In this document: positions 55,458 through 64,000 of the stretch, one piece after another
How the letters are laid out: each line of letters opens with the position of its first letter
Position numbering within the stretch: the stretch's first letter is position 1
DNA from: Xanthostigma xanthostigma
Lineage: Eukaryota > Arthropoda > Insecta > Raphidioptera > Raphidiidae
Assembly: GCA_963575645.1 (NCBI GenBank)
Contig: OY754465.1
Span: 32,871,501-32,935,500, forward strand
Length of the DNA stretch: 64,000 nucleotides
Reading direction: 5' to 3'
Notes under the pieces: model-generated
The model's database searches: none
What the model was told of the DNA's origin: nothing
The model's input: only the letters and a program-made list of their open reading frames with translations
Program-made: the position numbers and the translations under genes

Positions 55458-56512
55458 GTCTCCAAAAAATATGAGTAATACATATCTTATTCGATTCGGA
55501 AAAATATACCGAAAAAGACGTTTTTTTTTTCGCCGACAAAAAATGCATTTACTAATAAAAAACGAAGAAACAAAAAAAGCCCCTCAGATTTTTGCCAATT
55601 ACTAAAAAACTATAAGTGATAGCGGAAACTAGGAAAAGGATCCTTAAAGAGGAGAAAATTTCCAATTAAAAAGTTCCACCTCTCGCACTCTATCTCTATT
55701 ATTTATAGTTTTAATTTAACGTTGAAAATAGAGTTCCGCGCGGCCCTTACAGCTCGAGCTGAGTTGAGAGAGTATAAGACGTTTTATAGTATTAAATAAC
55801 AATTAAAAAGTTTAAATAAATTATGGTGTTATTTTAACACTTGAGAGAATATAGTTCCGTTGAAGAAAATTGTTTAAATTTATTTTTAAAACAGTGGTGC
55901 TATTTTTAACTAAATATTTTTTTTTAAATCGTCTCCATTGAAAACAACAAAAACTGTTTAAATAATTGCCCTATAATTTTTTGCTTCATGGAGCTCTTTT
56001 TACATATATATGTAACAACTAACAAGATTGCGTCATATATATATATATATATTTAAAAATAAATTAAAAAAAAATTTTTCAACGGAACTTTATTCATTCA
56101 GGTGCTAAAGATTACACCATAATTTATTCAAATTTTTAAATTGTTATTTACTAGATACTATTAAAAAAAATATTTTATGTGTTGTAATCTCTTCATAGGG
56201 CGTTGCGCTCGAACTATAACGGACGCGCGAAACCCTATTTTCAACGTTAAATTAAAATTATAAATAATAGAGGTAGAGTTCCGGTAGTGGGACTTAATTA
56301 TTGGAAATTTTCTCCTTTTTAAGAATCGTTTATTAAATTTTCGTTATCGCTTATAGTTTTTGAGTATTTGCTAAAAATCTGAGGAGCCTTTTATGTCTTT
56401 TCGTGTTTTGTTAATAACAAATGCAATTTTTGTCGGCGATAAAAAATTAAAAAAGTTTTATTCGGAATATTATTCCGAATTGAATAAGCTATTGCTCATA
56501 TTTTTTCGAGAC
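55458..56512. mobile_element. 1.05-kb inverted-repeat element
   Basis: TCTCCAAAAAATATGAGTAA at the left and TTGCTCATATTTTTTCGAGA at the right. Inner matching blocks include CAACGTTAAATTAAAATTAT on one side and the inverse at 55705-55735, and CTATAAGTGATAGCGG / CGTTATCGCTTATAG. The arms differ noticeably. The centre near 55985-56050 contains (TA)n. Old fold-back element. Confidence 0.65.
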
Positions 56513-58035
56513 ATATTTTTCTTAAAAATCACAGTCTTGACTAGACTATTGGTTTTATTATAACATCATCTACGAATTTTGTGACCGGATTCATTGTTAA
56601 ACAAGGCGGCTCCTTGACCCCGGTTCGAACCTGGTCGGTGTTTGTCGTTTTTTTAACCAACCCTTCAATATCTTCCAGCCTCGAATATTTGACGATCATT
56701 TTTATTGATGAAGCGGCCACATAACCGTTATTAGACAATACTGGGCTAGGCGTGCCATGTGTATAGCACTATAGCCTAAACGTCAACCTTCAATATTTGC
56801 TTAGTTCATCCTCTTGCAACTATAGCCTAAACTTAAGAAACCCTGATTGCAGTTTACCATTACAAAACGTCATTAAATTTCAATAAAACTTTTAAAAGCC
56901 ATGCACAAATTAAAAAAAAAAAATGAAAATTAGCTTTGTCCGAGTAGTTTTTGGTTTGGCAAAGAAATAATCGAATGCAACATATTTCTCATTATTATAT
57001 CACTTTATTGTATCGTCTTCTGGTTTAGTCAAAGTACACCAAAATAGTTCTGAAATCGAGTACGTAATATTATCTACTGTTTGGAAAGGTGCCTACGATT
57101 TGTCAAGTTGTATCATCGCTCGTGATTACAGTTCACTGTGGACACGTCCTTAGGAATTCGTCAGAGGGTGTGTATGTCTATGTAGGTACCTCCCGTTGAG
57201 TGGGGCGCAGAAGTGTGGTCGAAGTTTTGGAATGCTAAAACAGGGTCGAAGAAACTTTTTAGTCAACATGCTAGTGTGTCACGTGACTCGGGTTTTACTG
57301 ACTTAATATTATGTGAATTGTCAATGTAGAAATACACACATACATACACAGCTTACAGAACGTACCTGTGCGACGGAAGTAGTAGTAATTATGTAGGTAT
57401 CAGGATTGTTATGCATTATTTTCTATACGAGATGTGACACGAAAAATAATAAAAGCATTATAATCAAGATACATTCTACATTTTGTGCACGAACCTCCTA
57501 TAAAACTGCTGATTTTCACATCATAATAATATTTGTAATTTTTTTGACAGTTCAGTTCGGCCAAATTGGAATTATATGTGAACTGTTTACAATGGTAACG
57601 CCTACTATGCACGTATCTGTTGCTCACATTGATTTAAATGGAAACTGACAGAGATATTACTGTTGGAATTGATAAAATCGATTTACTTTTGTTTTGTTTT
57701 GCGCACTAGGGCGAAAAATGGTAATTCTACACCCACTACACGATCTTGAAAAACAGTTATTTTGTAGAGGGTCGTGCAAAATGTATTTAACGGTAATAGA
57801 AAATTTGTGCCACTTTTTTTGTGTTCAATTACAACTTAAAGTGATAGATTGTAGATTACTGGCGCTCGATAGCAGATGTCGTCAGCGGTTTAGAAACTTA
57901 AAAGTCGACTATATCTTTAACCAACATTTCTTTTTTTACTTTTGAAAAATAAAGGGTCTATTTGACACTTTTTAATGTTCCTCATATAGGTACTTGTGAA
58001 ATAAACTCGATGTCCGCCTGTCGCAGCCTTTTTTC
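56513..58035. other. No gene recognised; one dispersed repeat
   Basis: About 57500-57590 is an inverted relative of 2026-2092. The word GGTTCGAACC at about 56622-56631 is a perfect B-box core but lacks a tRNA context. Frames at 57406-57945 are unsupported. Confidence 0.4.
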
Positions 58036-58645
58036 TCAGACAACATTTGACATAGAAAGTCTGTTGAGACCCTTTGCTCTTTCAATTGATAAACCCTCAC
58101 CTTGCCTCAAAACTATTTCCGGATTTCTTTCAAGAAAGCTTTTTAATGATTGCGGTCCGGCCGTTTGGGTTTCATTGTTAAAGTTGTGGTTCAACCGCAT
58201 CTTTTCGGCAAACTGGTAAGCTAATTGGCAAATTTCACTTCTTTCAGGAGGAAATCCTGCGTCTCCGAGCTTTAATATATGAGCTACTAGTCTTTCTTCA
58301 TTTTCAAATCTAAGGACAGGGTATTTTCCTACAAGTGACAAAAAATACAATTAGGTAAGATATGTAGGTATCCAACTCAATAATAGAGAGAATTTTTTAT
58401 TTATACTGTTAAGTATTCAGCTTTAAATCGAAGACATACCTTGGGTCAACAGCTGCTGGTTTTTCTTTTCGAAGCGTTCTTAAGGTTCGAGAGGATATTC
58501 CGTAAATTCGAGATATTTCGTTGATTCCCTTTTGTTTTTTATCCAGTTCTTCGAACGCAAGGGCTAAAATATCTTCTGTCCACAGTCCAGCTGGGCGCGG
58601 CACCACGCCTGGTTTTCGCTTATACTTTCGAGGCATTTTGCTCAC
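58036..58645 (-). pseudogene. pogo/Tigger transposase amino-terminal fragment, two exons
   Basis: Exon 1 (58645 to about 58433) encodes MPRKYKRKPG...WTEDILALAFEELDKKQKGI, then NEISRIYGISSRTLRTLRKE: a pipsqueak-type helix-turn-helix. The donor CCAAG/GTATGTC and acceptor CACTTGTAG/GAAAATACC bound a ~100-bp intron. Exon 2 encodes KYPVLRFENEERLVAHILKL, LAYQFAEKMRLNHNF and FLERNPEIVLRQGEGLSIER: the CENP-B/Tigger second HTH domain. By my reading the exon phases differ by one base, so a single-base indel probably breaks the frame. After NRLSMSNVV the DDE domain (about 300 residues) is missing. DNA-binding half only; a dead copy or domestication relic. Confidence 0.75.
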
Positions 58646-59167
58646 TTACAATGAACGCATGAAAGAGTTAAGTATTTATTTAATTTAAAACAAGTTATAG
58701 TTACAGTAAAGTTAGAAAAAACATTAAGAGAAAAAATCTGTCTGCTCGTTAAAGAATTTATAGTTGCGGATAGTTGCCCCTAGAGCGACTATCCGCAAAA
58801 GTCAATAGGGCGACTATCCTTTTTGATACGAATACTTGCCCTTCTTATTTGCGAAATAAATAAAAACTATTCAACAATAAAACGTAATAAACAGTGTAAT
58901 TTAAACTCTGATGCATGCAAGGAAACAAAAAGTTGACTGAAACCACAATCTTTACTAATATATAAAGCTGAAGAGTTTGTTTGTTTGGTTGAACGCGCTA
59001 ATCTCAGAAACTACTGGTTGAAAATTGAAAAAAAAATATTTTTGTTGGATAGCCCATTTATCGAGTAAGGCTATAGGCTATATAATATCACGCTACGACC
59101 AATTGGAGCGGAACATCAATGAAAAATGTTGCAAGATGTATCTCAAAATTAGTCCGTCTGACAAAAA

Positions 59168-59539
59168 TTATCAGGTGAAATGCCTTAACTAAACATTGCA
59201 ATATTAGCGCGTCACGTTCACAAGCCCGGATAGCTCAGTCGGTAGAGCGTAAGACTCTTAATGCCAGGGTCTTGAGTTCAAGCCCCACGTCGGCGAATAT
59301 ATTTTTATTTTTTATTTTCTACATTGCTTTCTTCTAAAGATTACATTTCATTTTTTTTAAATTTCATTACGACTAATTAAAATTAAATAAATCTAATTAA
59401 TAGCTCTTTTGAAAACTGTTCCAACTATAGGTAGGTACCTATATAAAAATAATTTTCCTACAGTGTTTTCAATGAAATATTTATTATATTAAAAGAAATT
59501 TATTACTTATTAAAAAAAGTATAAATATTGCTTTTTAAC
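59168..59539 (+). mobile_element. 372-bp tRNA-bearing insertion with 8-bp duplication
   Basis: GACAAAAA lies at 59160-59167 and 59540-59547. Helitron 1 has a single GACAAAAA at the equivalent place (about 33436-33443), confirming insertion. The block has no terminal inverted repeats. It contains a tRNA-Lys-like sequence starting 56 bp from its left edge and an A+T-rich 3' part. It could be a SINE or a retroposed tRNA segment. Confidence 0.6.
59224..59296 (+). tRNA. tRNA-Lys(CTT)-like pseudogene
   Basis: GCCCGGATAGCTCAGTCGGT, AGAGC, an anticodon loop with CTCTTAA (anticodon CTT at 59257-59259), GGGTC, TTCAAGCCCCACG and TCGGCG: clearly lysine tRNA order. The anticodon stem TAAGA/TGCCA and T-stem TTGAG/CCCAC are badly paired and the 3' acceptor half is one base short, so it is most likely a pseudogene or SINE head. 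Confidence 0.7.
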
Positions 59540-59685
59540 GACAAAAACTTTTGAACGGTAACTCCGATCATTATGAAGTTTGGACACAACGTTCATCTCG
59601 GTAAACTAAGTTGAATGTGCGTACTCAAGTCCCTTCTTTCCCCATTCGTTCTTTTGCACCCGGGTAAAACCGGGCAGGACCGCTA

Positions 59686-61179
59686 GTCAATAATATGAAT
59701 ATTCAATATAAATTACTTACCAATATAATTTCGACGCCTGTCAAAGTTTCGTTTATTTTATTATAATAATAATTATTATTATAATAATAGATAGTAATAA
59801 TTATAATAATAACATTCAAATTGCGATTGGTTCTAAGTTCAGACAATTCTGGTATTTAATAAAATAAAACAAAGGTATGCGAATCTCTGCTTTCGTTTCA
59901 GATTAGTTGCTATTTTCAATTGCCCTATTCTTGAAAGTATTTTTTCCGCACCGAACTTGCAAAATAATCATAATATTGGTAAAAGGAATCATTCGATGCA
60001 AGGCGCGTCGTCACGATGGCCCATTTTATTCGGAACATGGCCAATAATCGTGTTGACAGTGGTAAACGTTGCACTCGGTTGTCATCCTGTTATTTATGGC
60101 CTAAACAACAAATAAACAAGTCGTTATTCGCGCCAAAGAATCTCTCCGTAGACGCGTTACAAGGGCGGTAGACACACAGGGCTCTTTTACTAGTACCGTT
60201 GCCAGTGAGTACCGTTTGAATGCAGACTTAGCATTGTACTACGATGCTTCCTGCCGCTAAATCAACACTTCTTTTGATATAAGGGTTTGTAAAAATATCA
60301 AGTTTAAAGCGGCACAAAGAGGTTTTTGAAATATATGCGTTCGAAGTGTATCATTTCATACATGTTTCGAGGATAAAAGTTGGCGTTTTTATGCCACTGA
60401 CATAAAAGTGACGATTGTGAACAAAATCTGACAGTTCGCCTAACGCATTATATTTAAATTCTGCATAAAGGTGAAATTGGTGATTGCGGCTAGGAGAATT
60501 GCCGCCCCCGCTGCACTTTGACGAATAAACGCTACCCTTGTTCGGAAGAGCCAGTTTTCCACACGTAAATTTTACATTATGGTACTCAGAGGCGGATTTG
60601 TGTACAGATTAACTAGGCTGGGGTACCTCTGGCACTAAGAAAATTTTCATATGGAAAATATAGTAAAATTGTCAAATTTATAGAAAAAAATCATTCCTGT
60701 TTTTACCCGACTGTCCCAGACGCAGGGTAATGTTTTTCGAGTGTATGTATGTATGTCTATTTCTTTGGAACGCTCTGTAGTGTAAACGGCTTGATGGATT
60801 TTGACATATGAGCTTCGTCTTAATTGTGGGAGTGACATAGGGTGTATTATTTAAATGCGGCGACTGCGACTCAAAAAAGATAGGGAGAATAAAAAAAATA
60901 TTTTGTTGTTATAACAATATGGCTATCAAATAAAAGCCGACTGCACAAAAAAGGAAAACAAGTCGGAAAATCCCAACATGCAACGGATGGGAATCTATTC
61001 AAAATCAAAAGAAAGAGACAAACCTGCCGTATGTTGAGATTTTTTGACTTTTTTTCTATGTCTATTATTAATTTTATTTTTTTGTAGTCAGATTTTTTGT
61101 TTTTTTAAATAATTAATTTTTTTACCCGATTTTTATAAAGTCACTTCTCCTACATTTTAACTATTAAGAGTTATGATGA
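59686..61179. other. No gene assigned; one G+C-richer unique segment
   Basis: 59990-60250 and 60470-60560 are richer in G+C and CpG. A 39-codon frame starts at 59997 (MQGASSRW...) with a hydrophobic core WPIIVLTVVNVALGC; it could be chance. The words TTTATGGCC and AACAAATAAACAAG resemble Hox- and forkhead-type sites, which is weak evidence. A (TA/TAA)n palindrome is at about 59757-59790. About 60700-60970 resembles dispersed repeats containing CCCGACTG. Confidence 0.35.
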
Positions 61180-62165
61180 AGGAAGGTTTTGGTTGAGGAT
61201 CATAAAATAAGCTTTACCAATGTTTCGCTAGTGGCCAACGTTTCGAAAAATGTATTTTCATCTTCAGGGCCTATTGTATATATTATGTATATAATTTAGA
61301 ACATATTGTATCACAATTTTAATGTAAAAAGAAACCATGCTTAAAAGATAAGTTTTTGTTAAAGCTACTACATAATATTAAAAATCTTATTACATACGTC
61401 AAGCTGGTCAATTGGTGGTAAATTGTTCTAATCATAATTATTTTGAGTTAGTATAATTTTAAACATATCTTATTATAAAAAAAAAAATAATTAAAAAATT
61501 TATTCAATTTTTTATAAAACTGTCACGCGGTGAAAAAATTAAAATATTTATCTAAGAATTTAATATAACCAAATTTGAGAACTTTCTGTGTACTTTTATT
61601 TGATACTGATCAAATGTGTGGTTAAAACATTATCACTAGATTGCTAGAGCTGATTGCCTTATATGTAATTTAACCCTTCTATGTCCGATCTTTTTTTATG
61701 CTGTTAGAATTTTTTTTGATGTAAATCATTTCTAAAAATTATCTTTTTGATAGATTGGATTCTTTGTGTAAAATAGACGGTTCGTTAAAGTTGAAATTAT
61801 GGTTATTAATGATAGAGTGGTGTACTAAGGCTGAAGTATTGTTTATATCACTGTCTGTTCGTGCAAATTTTTTTACATCATTTTTATGTTGGTATATGCG
61901 ACTTTTTAAATACTGCGAGGTTTGACCTACATATATGGCATTACAATAAACAATTACATTGTAAACTTTATACTAAATTAGAATCAAACAATTTGGAATG
62001 TTTGTGTTTAATCTTTGAAAAGAATTGGTTTGATATTCGATTGCAATTCCTGTACGCTACTTTATATTTTGATTAAAAACTTTTTTTAATTTTTCAGATA
62101 ATTCTGAGATATATGGAATTGAAAAATATCCTACAGTATCAGTGTTATCGTTGTCAGTTTAAATC
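61180..62165 (-). pseudogene. Penelope-like element: GIY-YIG endonuclease domain remnant and 3' region
   Basis: The minus strand from about 62150 reads GYFSIPYISELSEKLKKVFN, then (frameshift near 62055) VAYRNCNRISNQFFSKIKHK, and after a stop VYNVIVYCNAIYVGQTSQYL, KSRIYQHKNDVKKFARTDSD and ALVHHSIINNHNFNFNEPSI, then LHKESNLSKR-stop-FLEMIYIKK. PYI..LSEKL, the C..C-AIYVGQT core and the L..H...NHxFxF block are the linker and GIY-YIG domain of Penelope-like retroelements, in order. At least two stops and a frameshift make it dead. The 3' region to about 61180 ends with the hammerhead-like motif. The RT domain is absent (5' truncation). Confidence 0.85.
61240..61267 (-). ncRNA. Hammerhead-ribozyme-like motif of the Penelope-like element
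   Basis: The minus strand reads CTGAAGA, then T, the hairpin GAAAA-TACAT-TTTTC, then GAAAC. CUGAnGA, stem II and GAAA are the invariant parts of the hammerhead core, and hammerheads are known in Penelope-like element termini. Stems I and III could not be fully assigned by eye, and one extra U precedes stem II. A degraded homologue is at 47397-47422. Confidence 0.45.
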
Positions 62166-64000
62166 TAGTGATTTGGGTTCCAGACACGATCAAAGACAAA
62201 GTGACGACAGAAAGACATTTTTTAAAATCACAATTTACTTTCATATAGAGAAGTAAAATAATTTATAGTACCGCAATTTTAATATGTATAAACACATTAT
62301 GTATTCAAATTTATAACGAAAAGCAACAGTACAATATATTTGTTTTATGTTGTTTAGATTTTAATTCAAAAGTTGCAATTCCTTGTTTGCTCTATTGTTC
62401 AAAAGAAATTCCTATCATAATGACGTCATTACCGTGACGTAGACATCGAACTCTTATAAGCTACCATTAAAATAATATTGACTTATTTTGTATCTCCACC
62501 GCGCATTTCTGACAAAAAGACAGGGTAGTAAACATTGCTTGATTGTTACGCTTTGTGAACAATATCGGTTTAAATGCCTTGAAAAAAATGGCTTTAGTAT
62601 ATTACATTGTAGTGGAGGAGTCGTAATAAAGGAAATCGGTGGTGTCAGTGTATATTATCTGACCAACCAAACAAAGTCTACCAAAAGAATGTGCATAGGA
62701 ACCTTTATTTAGGGAAAGTGGCGTGAAAACAAATCAACGATGTGTAGTTAATATGTGGTGAGTTAAAGGAAACGCTTCTGTCACACTGTGACGTTTCAGT
62801 AACTCAAACATAATATTAAACTGGGACGTTTCTTATGCAATATCTAGCTGTGTCAATATAGAATGTTGATACATTGTCGCGTCTTTAAGTGTTAGTGACG
62901 TTACAATGTATGAAAAATTGAGCGAACTTGTAGTTGATGATATTTGTTATAAAGATTTGTGTGATTTGTACGAATAATAGACCGAGCATGCAGTTGTTAA
63001 ATTCGTTATTGAGAATTGTGTAATTTTTTGTAAAAATGAATAATAGATGTCTATCAATATTAAATTATTGTTTATAATAATAATAACAATAATTACACCA
63101 TTCACTACGCGAAAACACCTTATTCGCTTATGGGCAGTGGTTTTGTAGAATTCTAGCAATTTTACTCTTCTTCCGTACAGACATTCTTTGGGTGGTTACA
63201 CAGTATGTATTATTGTATTATCGGGCGCACTGGTTTCGTGTGTCGCGTTGATAATAGGGTAAACGGGTGTAAGTGCGCACCACTATACAACGAGTGCAGC
63301 CTGCAAGCGTCGTGCTTCGTAGCTCTGATTTACGATACCAATTCCTCTTTATTTCTCTCTCGACTCCGGTGTCGTTGGCTTGACTTATGACTCCTTATGT
63401 TCAACTGATATACTTGTTCGAAAAATTGGCTTGTTTTGTTTTTCTTTCGAACAACACAATGTCACCCTACTAGATTTACATCTTAATATATATCGACGAT
63501 CTCAAATCATTACATTTGATAAAGGCATAAAATATTTTCTGCTTCCTCATTTTTCGGCTCCTCAAAGAAAGCTAAAAATCTTTTTTTTTTAAATCTGACT
63601 GTTTTAAGCACACAAGCTTTGTAACTGTGCTAAATTTCTAGCCGGTGTAGCTTATGCAGTTTCTAAGAACATCGTCAGGGCCAGGTTTAGGGAAGAGAGA
63701 AATATAGACTGAACTCATAAATAATATTTTTAATCAATTACGTATACTATATTATACACTATTCAGTCTACGTTAGATATGGTATTTTAATTAGTAATTG
63801 TAATTGACGAAAAATTATTTGGCAGTTTAAACGATTTTTTTATTGCAACTTAGTTTAAAAATAATTAAGGACTTTAACTCCCTCGCTGTCTCAAGACCAC
63901 CACATCTTTAAATCAGGTCCTGATGATGCCTGATCTGAGTTAAGAAAAACAATATCACATAAAATTTATGTGATATTGTCATTTAATGAATATCTCGTGT
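62166..64000. other. No gene recognised; terminal hairpin
   Basis: No supported gene. The hairpin AATATCACATAAA / TTTATGTGATATT is at 63951-63977. Frames at 62488-62712 and 63205-63592 have no domain I recognise. Confidence 0.4.

Larger units (their letters stand above)
58949..59685 (+). mobile_element. Non-autonomous Helitron 2
   Basis: Starts TCTTTACTAATATATAAAGC preceded by A, and ends CACCCGGGTAAAACCGGGC, AGGACCG, CTAG (59682-59685) followed by T. The CCCGG/CCGGG hairpin and A-TC...CTAG-T context are the Helitron signature. The middle shares GGCTATAGGCTATATAATATC and GGACACAACGTTCATCTCGG with Helitron 1. It is interrupted by a tRNA-bearing insertion. No protein-coding capacity. Confidence 0.75.

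Noticed and set aside
56600..56660. tRNA gene around GGTTCGAACC
   Set aside because: Only a B-box core is present; no D-arm, anticodon arm or paired acceptor could be drawn on either strand.

Overview
The window is about 68 percent A+T eukaryotic DNA with no operons, no bacterial gene structure and no recognisable complete host gene. It looks like an intergenic or large-intron region of an insect genome. Lepidoptera is my best guess, from interspersed-repeat types I associate with that order (the repeat ending in a TACGGAACCCTAAAA-type tail at 1-407, the Helitron ends, the RTE-like tails). That order-level call is inference.

Almost everything that can be named is transposon-derived. Class I remnants: two 3' pieces of CR1/jockey-group LINEs (590-1112 and 16793-18770), a LINE carboxy-terminal zinc-knuckle tail split by another element (14502-15530), another such tail (39962-40205), a jockey RT fragment (45885-46110), RTE-like 3' tails (34761-35150) and a Penelope-like element with a GIY-YIG domain and a hammerhead-like motif (61180-62165). 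Class II remnants: a PIF/Harbinger element with perfect 31-bp ends (14621-15274), a two-exon pogo/Tigger amino-terminal fragment (58036-58645), four Helitron-like elements ending in hairpin+CTAR, and many palindromic MITEs.

The most interesting part is 16264-33584. A family here called Y (5' end TTTAGGCGCG, 3' end CCCACTGG, subterminal inverted repeats, terminal hairpins, a central ~124-bp tandem repeat carrying the palindrome GCGCATGCGC) has the layout of a Helentron-associated interspersed element (HINE/DINE-1 type). Three copies can be reconstructed. Y1 (16264-20329) is split by a small Z element and a LINE. Y2 (25951-33373, minus) sits inside a Helitron. Y3 (28620-33007, plus) sits inside Y2 and itself holds a 22-copy, 120-bp satellite (29493-32065) plus a Z element. 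Each split copy reads through when the inner insertion is removed, which gives an order of events.

Family Z (ends TTGACGTGATAACG... and ...CAGACAACCAATTTT) has five copies, two of which carry internal blocks of Y. Nine long inverted repeats (0.2 to 3.2 kb) are scattered through the window, several with other elements nested in one arm.

Host coding evidence is weak: one short exon-like ORF with a good splice donor (24391-24533, minus) and one unassigned 152-codon ORF (53176-53634, minus). Most other open frames are chance frames in A+T-rich or repeated DNA.
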